Shown: positions 24,138-31,918, numbered from the stretch's first letter. The stretch: 64,000 nt of DNA from Gemmatimonadota bacterium (GCA_016714015.1 JADJNZ010000002.1:62001-126000), one strand, 5' to 3'. Notes: generated by a model from the letters alone, not told the origin. Program-made: numbers and translations.

Positions 24138-25100
24138 TCAAAATGTCCCCACCAGGCTCGTCACGATGTGCGCGATGCGCCCGACGGTCTCCGGCAGACG
24201 CCCGGCGTCGGCGTGCGGGACGAGCCGACGGACGGGGACCCGCGCCGCCAGGCGCCCCACCGCTCGCAGTTCCGCTGCCCGCTCGTCCGCGTCGAGCAGA
24301 TAGTTCGCGTACGAATGGACGACCATCGAGAGCAGGGCCTCTCCGCCCGCCACCGGCTCGACGCGCGGGGCATCGTCCGCTTCCCGCGCCTCCAAGAGCA
24401 GGACGAGTCCGAGCGGGACCGCGCCGGTCTCCACCGGCAGGCCAGCCGCTGCTGCGCCCAGCCCGCGCTTGGGCCAGTTGGGCGTGAGGGCCGGCAGCGC
24501 GGTGCCCCCGAAGAGCATCCGCTCGCTGTCCTCCCAGAGCCGGACCTGATCGGGCGCGGGCGTCGTCCACCAGCGCCCGTCCACCTCGCGCACGACGAGG
24601 ATGTCGTCGGTGATGATCGCGTGTCCCGCCTGCGCGCAGGCCGTCACCAGCGTGGACTTCCCCGCCCCGCCCGGTCCGACGAACGCCACGGCCACGTCGC
24701 CGAAGCGGGCGCAACTCGCATGCAGCGCGAGGAGCCCGCGCCGACGGAGCGCGTAGCCGAGGACCGGCCCGATGAGGAAGGTCATCGCATCGGCGACGGT
24801 GAGCGGCGCATCCCAGTCCGACCAGACCTGCCTGCCATCGGTCGTGACGTGGAAGCGGATGCCCTCGGCATAGTCGAGTGCGAGCGCCGCGGCCGACGGG
24901 AGCGACCACACCACCACGGCCGGCACGTCGCCGAGTTCCGCCTCGGACGAGTACTGATGCGTGCGAGGGGCATCGGCCCACGCGGGCCGCTCTCCGAGTG
25001 CGATCTCGACGTCGGCGTCGCCGGTGGAAGCCACCTCGGGGATCCCGGGGAGCGGTGTCGCCGTGCGCAGGCGGAGTCCGAAGACGAGATGGTCAGCCAT
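24138..25100 (-). CDS. HprK-like serine/threonine kinase of the RiPP cluster
   Basis: The 320-residue product has a C-terminal-type HPr kinase fold: LLALHASCARF, Walker A VGPGGAGKSTLV, and HAIITDDILVV with the paired Asp. Homologues in lasso clusters such as paeninodin phosphorylate the C-terminal residue of the precursor peptide. The two precursors here end RRTG, so Thr51 is the obvious candidate target; this is inference. ATG 25100 overlaps the end of the cyclase gene by eight bases. Confidence 0.8.
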   Translation of the reverse strand: MADHLVFGLRLRTATPLPGIPEVASTGDADVEIALGERPAWADAPRTHQYSSEAELGDVPAVVVWSLPSAAALALDYAEGIRFHVTTDGRQVWSDWDAPLTVADAMTFLIGPVLGYALRRRGLLALHASCARFGDVAVAFVGPGGAGKSTLVTACAQAGHAIITDDILVVREVDGRWWTTPAPDQVRLWEDSERMLFGGTALPALTPNWPKRGLGAAAAGLPVETGAVPLGLVLLLEAREADDAPRVEPVAGGEALLSMVVHSYANYLLDADERAAELRAVGRLAARVPVRRLVPHADAGRLPETVGRIAHIVTSLVGTF

Positions 25101-26883
25101 CCGCCGGCTCCGGTTGCGCGAGCCATCGGGCGACCTCGAAGACGCGCCAGGCGGCCATCACGGCGTCGGGAGCGGACGATTCGCGGAGCGTGCGTCGCCA
25201 GGCATCGATCTCGACGAGGTCGTCCATCGGATGCGGCAGCGCGCGTTCGGCGCCCCCCGCGGCGCGCCAGACGGCGATGCTCGCCTCGTGCGCCCCATGC
25301 ACCGGCGTCTTCGGCCGCGCGAGGACGTCGGCCGGCAACCGCCCCTCCATCGCGCGGCGCAGCAGGGCCTTCTCCTGGCACCAGGGGATGGGCGCGACGG
25401 AGAAGACGAACGCGAAGAGCCGCGCGTCGAGCAGCGGCAGGACCACGGTGAGCGGCACGCCGGTGACCGACGGGTCGTCGATCGCGAAGAGCGTCTCCCA
25501 GACCGGCTGCTGGTGCGACCAGGACGCGCGCGGCCGCAGCGGATGAGGCGGCGGCTCATCCGGCACGGCCTCGCCGTGCTGCACGCGCACATCCGTACGA
25601 AGCCACGCCGGCGCGGCCCACCCTCGCGCGAGGCGACGCGCACGGAACGGTGACCATTCGCGCAGGCCGAGCCATGGCCTGCGGCCCGACTCGGCGCGAT
25701 GGCGTCGATACGCGGCCGCGGTCTCGCCGAGCGGACGTGTGCGCAGGAGCGTGATGAGGTCGGGCGGCGCGAGGAGCGAGTCGCCGTCCTCGCCGTCGAT
25801 CGTCACCGGCGCCTGGGCCGCGAGCCGTCGGGCACGCGTGCGCCACTCGGCGAGTTCGGGATCCGCCACCGGTTCCGCCGTGCGCAGCCCCGGCTCGTCG
25901 AGGTGCGCGAGGATCCCGTGCCCCTCGATGTACGAGACCTCCTGCGGCAGTTGGAGATGTCGCGCGACGCGTTCGGCGAATTCGCGCTCGTCCGACGCGA
26001 CGAGGCGTTCGTGCGAGACCGTGTGGGCGGCGAGCGCCACCTCCGGCGCGACCGCACGCGCCATCGCGGCGATCGCCGGCGAGTCGAGGCCGCCACTCAA
26101 CTGGATCGTGACCGCGGGCGTGCGGAGCCGGTCGCGCACCGCCGCGCCGAGCACCTCGCGGAATCCCTCGAGTACCTCCTCGTCGCGCAGCCCGACGCGC
26201 GCCGTCGGCACGGGGAAACGCCAGTGGCGCTCGACGGCGTGCGCGCGATCCGTCTCCCAGCGACGCTGATGCGAGGGCGGCATGCGCGTGACACCGCGCC
26301 GCGCGGTGCGATCCGGCGCGACGATCGAACCGGCGCGCAGGAAGTCGACGAGGGCCCGTTCGTCGGGGGATCCGTCCACGCCCGGCAGCGCGAGCAGCGC
26401 GTCGATCTCGTTGCTCACCGCCACGAAGGCCGCCGTCTCGGCGACGAAGAGCGGCTTCACGCCGAACGTCCCGCGCGCGGCGACGAGCGCGCCGCGACGG
26501 AGATCGAGCGCCGCGAAGGCGAAGTCGCCGATGAGGCGGGACGCCGCATCGGCGCCCCACGCGCGCAACGCCGCGTGGAGGAGCCACGCATCGCCGCGCT
26601 CGGCCGGCGGCTCCACGCCGGCATCGCGCAGTCGCGCGCGGAGCTGGATGCGATCGTCGAGTCGCAGGTCGCCGGCGACGAGCCACTCGTCGGCGAGGAT
26701 CGGCAATCCGTCCGCGGCGCCGACGGCGTCGGTGAACGCCGCATGCACCGCGACGGCGCGCGGCGCCTCGACGGTGCGCTCCCCCTCGGGGCCGCGGGCG
26801 CGGAGTCGCGCGCGGACGCGCGCGAGCACCGCGGGGTCGAGCGCCCCGCCGGCGCGATGCCAGCAGAGCAGGAACCCGCTCAC
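25093..26883 (-). CDS. Asparagine-synthase-like protein, probable lasso macrolactam synthetase (C protein)
   Basis: The product is 596 residues. An N-terminal class II amidotransferase-like domain is followed by an asparagine synthase domain with the PP-loop VTIQLSGGLDSPAIAAMA. The N-terminus is MSGFLLCW, without the catalytic Cys2 of real glutamine-dependent enzymes. This fits lasso cyclases, which adenylate a precursor Asp/Glu side chain and do not release ammonia. Later motifs are IDGEDGDSLLAPPD and PKTPVHGAHE. GTG 26883 overlaps the previous stop as GTGA. The neighbours (precursors, PqqD, HprK) support the RiPP role over asparagine synthesis. Confidence 0.85.
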   Translation of the reverse strand: MSGFLLCWHRAGGALDPAVLARVRARLRARGPEGERTVEAPRAVAVHAAFTDAVGAADGLPILADEWLVAGDLRLDDRIQLRARLRDAGVEPPAERGDAWLLHAALRAWGADAASRLIGDFAFAALDLRRGALVAARGTFGVKPLFVAETAAFVAVSNEIDALLALPGVDGSPDERALVDFLRAGSIVAPDRTARRGVTRMPPSHQRRWETDRAHAVERHWRFPVPTARVGLRDEEVLEGFREVLGAAVRDRLRTPAVTIQLSGGLDSPAIAAMARAVAPEVALAAHTVSHERLVASDEREFAERVARHLQLPQEVSYIEGHGILAHLDEPGLRTAEPVADPELAEWRTRARRLAAQAPVTIDGEDGDSLLAPPDLITLLRTRPLGETAAAYRRHRAESGRRPWLGLREWSPFRARRLARGWAAPAWLRTDVRVQHGEAVPDEPPPHPLRPRASWSHQQPVWETLFAIDDPSVTGVPLTVVLPLLDARLFAFVFSVAPIPWCQEKALLRRAMEGRLPADVLARPKTPVHGAHEASIAVWRAAGGAERALPHPMDDLVEIDAWRRTLRESSAPDAVMAAWRVFEVARWLAQPEPADG

Positions 26884-28022
26884 GCGCCGCCCTCGACGAG
26901 CCGCGCGAGTTCGCGCGAGGCCCAGGCGAGCGCTTCGGCCTCGGTCGGCCAGCGTGAGGGGAAGTGCCGTCGCAACGCCTCGGCGATCTCCGCGAGCGGG
27001 CGCGCGCCGTCGACGAGCGAGGTGAGGGCCGCGAGCTCCTCCACCGCCGCATCGCGCGCCGGCACGTGGCCGGCGGCGCGACGCGCTCGGCGACTCGCCC
27101 CGATCATGCGCGCGGCCAGGTCGGTCCCCTGCACCACTTCGGCGGGCCCGCCGGACGCGGGCTCACGGACGACCTCCCAGCGCCAGACGAACTCCTGCCC
27201 GTCGGAGACGGCGCGCAGCCGGATCTCGAGCCGATCGCCGGCCACGACGTCGAGCGGACGCGGCAGCGGGAACCAGGCGCAATCGTAGACCGTGGTGCCG
27301 GTGGACGGGCCACTCGTGAACCGGGCGCCCCCGGCGAGTTCCGCCTCGAACCAGACGCCGAGCCCGGCGCAGGTGCCGGGCGTCTCGACCTCGCATCGCG
27401 CGGCGCCGTGCACGGCGCGTTCGTCGGGGCGCGCGAGCTCGAGGGTCGTCCATCGGCGCGCCGGCGCGAGGGGGCGCAGATCACGCGCGCGCACGCGGGA
27501 GGTGGCGCTCGCGGCGCGCGCGCGGATCTCGTCCACCGCGATCCCGTCGATCGGGTGCGGCGACGGCGCGATGGCATCGGCCCGCTCGGCGCAGGGCGCG
27601 ACCATCAGGTGATCGCGCTCGGCGATGCACCGCGCATCGGGCGCGAGGAGTCGCGTGTGCGCATCGCGCAGGATCGCGAGGCGACCGCCACTCAGGGGCA
27701 GCACGCCGCGCAGGTCCTCGAGCAGGACGGTCGCGGGCTGCGGCAGCGTGACGCGCTCGAGCGGCGCCTGCAGGAACGTGATCCGGTCCGCGACGCCATG
27801 GTGTGCGGCGAGGCGTGGTCCGAGGTCGATCGCGTCGTTGGGTTCGACGGCCCAGACGTGCTCCGCACCGCATCGCGCGGCGGCGACGGCGAAGAACCCG
27901 AACCCGGTGCCGATCTCGAGGACGAGATCAGTGGGGCGGACGGTGGCGCGAAGGGCGGCGAGGTAGGCGGACGTCCGGCGCGGGTCGTCGACCATCGCCA
28001 GGTAGTCCGGGAGCTCGTACAC
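26880..28022 (-). CDS. PRMT-like methyltransferase fused to a PqqD-like C-terminal domain
   Basis: The product is 380 residues. Residues about 1-140 are a class I methyltransferase in the style of protein arginine methyltransferases: DDPRRTSAYLAALRA, SAM motif VLEIGTGFGFFAVAAARCGA, WAVEPND, and LLEDLRGVLPLSGG at the double-E loop, where the first Glu is kept and the second is missing. Residues about 205-285 match the PRMT beta-barrel (GLGVWFEAELAGGARFTSGP, TTVYDCAWFPLPRPL), with a changed THW loop. The last 70 residues read like a PqqD/RRE domain (ALTSLVDGARPLAEIAEAL, then ASRELARLVEGG). It begins immediately after the precursor 1 stop. Arginine methylation of the RRTG tails is a reasonable but unproven guess. 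Confidence 0.75.
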   Translation of the reverse strand: MYELPDYLAMVDDPRRTSAYLAALRATVRPTDLVLEIGTGFGFFAVAAARCGAEHVWAVEPNDAIDLGPRLAAHHGVADRITFLQAPLERVTLPQPATVLLEDLRGVLPLSGGRLAILRDAHTRLLAPDARCIAERDHLMVAPCAERADAIAPSPHPIDGIAVDEIRARAASATSRVRARDLRPLAPARRWTTLELARPDERAVHGAARCEVETPGTCAGLGVWFEAELAGGARFTSGPSTGTTVYDCAWFPLPRPLDVVAGDRLEIRLRAVSDGQEFVWRWEVVREPASGGPAEVVQGTDLAARMIGASRRARRAAGHVPARDAAVEELAALTSLVDGARPLAEIAEALRRHFPSRWPTEAEALAWASRELARLVEGGA

Positions 28023-28181
28023 TCAGCCCGTCCGGCGACCCATCCAGCCGTCCATCATGCCGGTCATGGAGACGGTGGACGTGAGGAGCGCGAGCGTCCC
28101 GAACCGTTCGAGCCGCGGGGGCGCGTACGGGGCACGGACCTTCGGTGCGACGGGAGTGTCGTCCTGCGGACGTTCGGCCAC
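28023..28181 (-). CDS. Lasso-type RiPP precursor peptide 1
   Basis: Counting from GTG 28181, this is a 52-residue precursor. The lasso leader motif is present: Tyr19, Pro22, Leu24, Gly28 and Thr34 in YAPPRLERFGTLALLT, the same spacing as precursor 2. The segment after Thr34 is STVSMTGMMDGWMGRRTG. Cleavage two residues after Thr would give a 17-residue core starting at Thr36 with Asp44 as position 9. The frame is open to 28280, but GTG 28181 is favoured: AAGGAG lies just upstream, a TATCAT -10-like element lies about 60 bases upstream, and the length then equals precursor 2. Core residue 1 is not Gly, unlike most lasso peptides. Confidence 0.8.
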   Translation of the reverse strand: MAERPQDDTPVAPKVRAPYAPPRLERFGTLALLTSTVSMTGMMDGWMGRRTG

Positions 28182-28242
28182 GCGGCTCCTTGAGGTCCCG
28201 ACGTGCGACCGCGCGGATGCGCGCGCGCGCAGGGACTCCTGC

Positions 28243-28248
28243 ATGATA
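28243..28248 (-). promoter_or_regulatory. -10-like TATCAT upstream of precursor 1
   Basis: TATCAT on the minus strand lies in an AT-richer patch (GTCAATTTGGTATCAT). It would place transcription start near 28236 and give precursor 1 its own leader of about 55 bases. No good -35 at 17 bp is seen; a TTGACC lies 26 bp upstream. Weak prediction. Confidence 0.3.
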
Positions 28249-28323
28249 CCAAATTGACGGCCGAGCGGTTCACAGGTCAACGACGGACGGGATGGCGCAC
28301 CGGGGCGCGATCCGCCGCGTGGA

Positions 28324-28614
28324 TCAGGGGTCGATGACGACGAGCCCGTGATGTGTGAGGTCGGTCACCAGGCGCACCAGGTCGGCGAAGGCGGTCGGCT
28401 CGTCGACCTCGAACTCCTCGGTGATCGCGCGGGAGACGCTCCCGAGCGTGGTGGGCGCCTGGATCGCGGTCCAGATGCGCGACCCGACGCGATCGAGTCC
28501 GAAGTAGAGGCCATCGCGCATGGAGAGGATGACCGTCTCTCCCTCGAGCGCCGCGGACACCTGTTCGTCGGTGGCGCGGATGCGGGTGTCGCGCGTGAGC
28601 GGCGTAGCGGTCAC
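28324..28614 (-). CDS. PqqD-family leader-binding protein (lasso B1/RRE)
   Basis: The 96-residue product is a canonical PqqD-type RiPP recognition element: GETVILSMRDGLYFGLDRVG, then SRIWTAIQAPTTLGSVSRAI, and a C-terminal helix LVRLVTDLTHHGLVVIDP. In lasso systems this protein binds the leader through the Tyr-Pro-Leu-Gly residues seen in both precursors. It starts at GTG 28614 and is the first gene of the cluster. In most lasso clusters the B2 peptidase follows directly; here precursor 1 follows after 142 bases. Confidence 0.88.
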   Translation of the reverse strand: MTATPLTRDTRIRATDEQVSAALEGETVILSMRDGLYFGLDRVGSRIWTAIQAPTTLGSVSRAITEEFEVDEPTAFADLVRLVTDLTHHGLVVIDP

Positions 28615-28672
28615 GGTGCGGCCCGGCGGCGGCGATCGCTCAAGCGGTTGGCGCGCGTCATCGCGAGGAGTC

Positions 28673-28678
28673 TACATT
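28673..28678 (+). promoter_or_regulatory. Possible -10 element for the TPR gene
   Basis: TACATT lies 32 bases before the ATG at 28710, with TTGGCG at 28648-28653 (19-bp spacer). It lies in the gap between the divergent RiPP and TPR transcripts. Low confidence. Confidence 0.3.
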
Positions 28679-28709
28679 CCGGCCGCCCCCTCTCGCAAAC
28701 GGAGCCTCG

Positions 28710-29603
28710 ATGCGCCGGTCCCCGAAGCTCGCACTCCTCTCGATCGCGCTCGTCGGTGCCGCGCTCACCTCGGCGCTGGCCGCGCCGCTGACCGCACCGC
28801 TCGCTGCGCAGGCGCCGCCGCCGAACGCCGCACTCGACGCCGCGCGCGCGGCATGGGAGCGGCACCCCGAGAACGTGGACTCGATCATCTGGTACGGCCG
28901 CCGGGTGGGATACACCGGCGCCTTCCAGGAGGCGGTGGACATCTACACCAACGGGCTGCGCCTCCATCCTGACGAACCGCATCTGCTGCGGCACCGCGGC
29001 CACCGGTTCATCTCGCTGCGCCGCTTCGAGTGGGCGATCGCGGATCTCGAGCGCGCGCGCGCCGTGGTGGATGGCGCGGAGGACGAGGTCGAGCCGGACG
29101 GCCAGCCCAACGCCCGCGGGATCCCGACGAGCACGCTGCACTCGAACATCCGGTATCATCTCGCGCTCGCCTACTTCCTCACCGGCCAGTACCGCCGCGC
29201 CCTTCCCATCTGGGAGGAGGATGCGACGCGGGCGACGAACGTGGACCAGCGGGTGGCGGCGACGTACTGGTGGGTGCTCACGCTCGCGCACCTGAAGCGC
29301 GGGGCCGAGGCGAAGGCGATCCTCGGAGCGGTGCGTCCGGAGTGGGACGTGATCGAGAACGGCTCCTACCATCGGGCGCTGCTCTGGATGCGGGGGGACC
29401 TGACGGACGCGCAGGTCCTGCCGGCGGGGCCGTCGGTGCTGGAGCGGCAGACGGTGGGGAACGGGATGGGGCAGTGGTTCGCGGCGAACGGCCGGGTCGC
29501 CGAGGCGCGGGTGGCGTGGGAGGCGGTCCTGGCCACCGGCCCGTCGGCGAGCTTCGGCGTGCTGGCGGCGGAAGCGGGCATGGCGCGGTTGACTAACCCC
29601 TGA
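28710..29603 (+). CDS. Exported TPR-repeat protein
   Basis: The product is 297 residues, with a signal peptide at about 1-33 (hydrophobic stretch, AAQAP cleavage region). Several TPR-like helical pairs follow: AFQEAVDIYTNGLRLHPDEP, LRRFEWAIADLERARAVVDG, LALAYFLTGQYRRALPIWEE. It probably acts as a periplasmic protein-interaction scaffold. It is divergent from the RiPP cluster and followed by the rpsF leader; nothing links it to peptide biosynthesis. Confidence 0.75.
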   Translation: MRRSPKLALLSIALVGAALTSALAAPLTAPLAAQAPPPNAALDAARAAWERHPENVDSIIWYGRRVGYTGAFQEAVDIYTNGLRLHPDEPHLLRHRGHRFISLRRFEWAIADLERARAVVDGAEDEVEPDGQPNARGIPTSTLHSNIRYHLALAYFLTGQYRRALPIWEEDATRATNVDQRVAATYWWVLTLAHLKRGAEAKAILGAVRPEWDVIENGSYHRALLWMRGDLTDAQVLPAGPSVLERQTVGNGMGQWFAANGRVAEARVAWEAVLATGPSASFGVLAAEAGMARLTNP

Positions 29604-29684
29604 GCCTACGGTAGGTTACGGGGCTTTCCACATATGGCGGTCTTCCGGCCCGGCACCGAGGCCTGACCGAGACACCGCCCTCTC

Positions 29685-29712
29685 CGCCTGCGTCGGCAAC
29701 CCGCAGGTGGCG
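29685..29712 (+). promoter_or_regulatory. Candidate S6:S18-type autoregulatory hairpin in the rpsF leader
   Basis: CGCCTGCG (29685-29692) can pair with CGCA and GGCG (29702-29705, 29709-29712), leaving GGT bulged on the 3' side and a nine-base loop. A bulged hairpin just upstream of rpsF is where many bacteria carry the S6:S18 binding RNA that represses the operon. The match to the published consensus was not checked. Confidence 0.35.
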
Positions 29713-29738
29713 AACTGACCAAAGGGAGGATTGCCGCA

Positions 29739-30104
29739 TTGTCTCGTGAATACGAGGCGGTGTACATCTTCGACTCTGCGCTCGAAGACACCGCCATCGC
29801 CGAGAAGCTTGAGAAGCATCATGCTCTCCTCGGCGCCAAGGACCCCATCACGCTGGACCATTGGGGCCGCCGCCAGCTCGCGTACAAGATCGGCTCGAAG
29901 GAGACCGGCTACTACGTCGTGGCCCGTTTCACCGCCGAGGGCAAGGTGCTGCCCGAGTTCGAGCGCGCGCTCAAGCTCGACGACACCGTGATCCGCTATC
30001 TCATCTCGGTGCACGAGCATGAGCTCGGCGCGCCGCCGATGACCGAAGAACAGCTCGCCGCCCGCCGCGCGCGTGACGGTGACGACGACGACGACGAGGA
30101 GTAG
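29739..30104 (+). CDS. rpsF: 30S ribosomal protein S6
   Basis: S6 pairs with S18 on the platform of the 30S subunit. The 121-residue product has REYEAVYIFDSALED, DHWGRRQLAYKIGSKETGYY, and LKLDDTVIRYLISVHEHELG, ending in a very acidic tail (DGDDDDDEE). The start is TTG at 29739: GGGAGGA lies eight bases upstream, and no ATG or GTG lies at the family N-terminus. It is the first gene of rpsF-rpsR-(yybS-like)-rplI. Confidence 0.96.
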   Translation: MSREYEAVYIFDSALEDTAIAEKLEKHHALLGAKDPITLDHWGRRQLAYKIGSKETGYYVVARFTAEGKVLPEFERALKLDDTVIRYLISVHEHELGAPPMTEEQLAARRARDGDDDDDEE

Positions 30105-30107
30105 CCC

Positions 30108-30332
30108 ATGCGCCGCCAGAAGAAGACCTGCCCGGTGACCGAGGCCGGCATCCGTTTCATCGATTACAAGGACGAGCGCTTCCTGAGCCGCTTCATCACG
30201 GACACGGGCAAGATCCTCCCGAGCCGTCTCAGCGGCGTCGATGCGCGTCACCAGCGCCAGCTGGCGAAGGCGATCAAGAAGGCGCGGTATCTCGCGCTGC
30301 TGCCGTACGTGCGCACGCAGTCGGCACAGTAA
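30108..30332 (+). CDS. rpsR: 30S ribosomal protein S18
   Basis: The 74-residue protein has the S18 signatures RRQKKTCPVTEAGIRFIDYK, FITDTGKILPSRLSGVDARH and QRQLAKAIKKARYLALLPYV. It starts three bases after the rpsF stop; no ssb gene lies between them, as in several phyla. One Cys is kept in the N-terminal region that binds zinc in some S18 forms. Confidence 0.97.
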   Translation: MRRQKKTCPVTEAGIRFIDYKDERFLSRFITDTGKILPSRLSGVDARHQRQLAKAIKKARYLALLPYVRTQSAQ

Positions 30333-30338
30333 GGAGCG

Positions 30339-31379
30339 GTGACCGCGGACGAGGGCACGACACCCGCGCGTGAGCGGGGGTGGTTGGGTCCGCTGGCCGC
30401 ACTGTTCGTGCTGGTGATGGTCTCCACGCTCGCCGCACCGGCGGTCGTGGTCCCGGTGGGGGATGTCCTGCTGTTGCTCGCGCCGGTCACGGCCGCGTGC
30501 GCGGTGGCGGGATGGCGGGTCGGGGCTCGACTCCCGCTCGCGGTCCTCTGGACGGCCTTCGCGGTCTGGGCGCTGTGGCGGACCCCTGCACCACCGGGGC
30601 TGCATACGGATCTCCTCCGCGGCTGGGCGGTGCTGCTGGCCCTCGCCTTCGGCGTGGCGGCCAGCGCGGGAGCGGGATTGGGAGTGGGCGAGACGTTCCT
30701 GCCCAAGGCGCTGCTGTCGTTGGTGTCGGCGGCGGCGGTCGGGATGCTGGCCCTGCTGCTGGTGCCGGGCGGGTTCACCGGTGCGGCGGAGTTGGTGACG
30801 GGCGAGATCGGTCGGCGCGCGACGGTGGCGACCCGCGAGTGGCAGACGCTCACGGGCACGCCGGAGTGGGCCGAGCTGGTGCAGAAGTCGGAGGGATGGG
30901 CGAAGTACGGGGAGAACGCGGAGGCGCAGTTGGCGCTCCTTCCCGGCATCGCGCTCAAGTACTTCCCGGCCCTGCTGGCCCTGCAGTCGCTCGCCGTGCT
31001 GGCGTTGGGTTGGGCGGTCTACCACCGCGTCGGACGGGTCCGTTTGGGGCCGCCCCTCGCGGACCTCAAGGACCTGCGCTTCCACGAGGCGCTCGTCTGG
31101 GGTGTGGTGGCCGGGTTGGCGCTGCTCGCGCTGCCATCCTCCGGGATCTGGCGCGCGGCGGGTGCGAACCTCCTGCTGTTCTTCGGAGTCCTCCACGCGT
31201 TGCGTGGGATGGGTGTGGTCATATGGTTCCTTTCGCCTGGCCGGGCGATGAAGGTGGTGCTGTTCGTCATCACCCTGCGCTGGCCGCAAGTCTTGTTGGT
31301 GTGCGCCGTTGTGGGACTCGGCGACACCTGGTTCGATTGGCGCCGCGCGTCGCGGCTCCGATCCCAACGTTCGGAGTGA
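30339..31379 (+). CDS. YybS-like (DUF2232) integral membrane protein
   Basis: The 346-residue product has about eight hydrophobic segments. Its place between rpsR and rplI, together with C-terminal text such as GANLLLFFGVLHALRGMGVV, fits the DUF2232/YybS family, which is often encoded in this ribosomal operon. The start is GTG 30339, preceded by AAGGAGCG. Function is unknown; related proteins resemble substrate-binding membrane components of transporters. Confidence 0.75.
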   Translation: MTADEGTTPARERGWLGPLAALFVLVMVSTLAAPAVVVPVGDVLLLLAPVTAACAVAGWRVGARLPLAVLWTAFAVWALWRTPAPPGLHTDLLRGWAVLLALAFGVAASAGAGLGVGETFLPKALLSLVSAAAVGMLALLLVPGGFTGAAELVTGEIGRRATVATREWQTLTGTPEWAELVQKSEGWAKYGENAEAQLALLPGIALKYFPALLALQSLAVLALGWAVYHRVGRVRLGPPLADLKDLRFHEALVWGVVAGLALLALPSSGIWRAAGANLLLFFGVLHALRGMGVVIWFLSPGRAMKVVLFVITLRWPQVLLVCAVVGLGDTWFDWRRASRLRSQRSE

Positions 31380-31382
31380 ACA

Positions 31383-31829
31383 ATGGAAGTGATCCTTCGG
31401 CAGGCCGTGGACAACCTCGGGCATCCCGGCGACATCGTGGACGTCTCGTCAGGCTACGCCCGCAACTTCCTGCTCCCGCGCGGCATCGCTTATGAGGCGA
31501 CCGCGGGGAACAAGAAGCGCATCGCGCAGGAGAAGGAGCGTCTCGAGGCCGCGGAGAACGCGCGCCGTGACGCGGCCGCCTCGATCGCCAAGCGCCTCGA
31601 GGAGGTCTCGCTGACCTTCTCGGCCAAGGTCGGCGAGGAAGGCAAGCTGTTCGGCTCGGTGACGGCGGCGGACATCGCCCACCAGCTCGAGGCCCAGGGC
31701 TTCACCGAGGTCGAGAAGCGCATGATCGACCTCCACGAGCCGATCAAGGCGCTCGGCGTCTACAAGGTCCCGATCCGCCTGCACGCGGACGTGAAGCCCG
31801 AGATCAAGGTGTGGGTCATCAAGGGCTGA
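31383..31829 (+). CDS. rplI: 50S ribosomal protein L9
   Basis: The 148-residue product shows the L9 N-terminal signature (MEVILRQAVDNLGHPGDIVD, SGYARNFLLPRGIAYEAT), a long connecting helix rich in Glu/Arg/Ala, and a C-terminal domain (GKLFGSVTAADIAHQLEAQG). It starts three bases after the membrane-protein stop and ends the operon. Confidence 0.97.
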   Translation: MEVILRQAVDNLGHPGDIVDVSSGYARNFLLPRGIAYEATAGNKKRIAQEKERLEAAENARRDAAASIAKRLEEVSLTFSAKVGEEGKLFGSVTAADIAHQLEAQGFTEVEKRMIDLHEPIKALGVYKVPIRLHADVKPEIKVWVIKG

Positions 31830-31835
31830 GCGGAG

Positions 31836-31863
31836 GCTGAAGGGAGAAGGGGAAAGGGAGAAG
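31836..31863 (+). repeat. Four GNNGAAG-type heptamer units after rplI
   Basis: GCTGAAG, GGAGAAG, GGGAAAG and GGAGAAG lie in continuous phase just after the rplI stop and run into the first terminator hairpin. Confidence 0.65.
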
Positions 31864-31918
31864 GCATCACGCGATGCCTTCGAGCGAAGGGGCGGCTCCC
31901 GGCGACGGGGGCCGCCCC
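31861..31918 (+). terminator. Two consecutive hairpins after rplI
   Basis: AAGGCATC/GATGCCTT with loop ACGC (31861-31880) is followed by GGGGCGGC/GCCGCCCC (31889-31896 and 31911-31918). The second is very GC-rich and followed by few T residues. Together they probably end the rpsF operon before rsfS. Confidence 0.5.

Noticed and set aside
25093..26883. Genuine asparagine synthetase
   Set aside because: Cys2 is missing, and the gene lies among a PqqD protein, lasso-type precursors and an HprK-like kinase.
28182..28280. Longer version of precursor 1 with an 85-residue frame
   Set aside because: The extra part is not lasso-leader-like and overlaps a probable promoter element; GTG 28181 has a ribosome site and matches the length of precursor 2.
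22726..28614. Horizontal transfer of the RiPP cluster by a mobile element
   Set aside because: No integrase, insertion sequence, tRNA junction or clear base-composition break is visible at its borders; transfer cannot be shown from the window alone.
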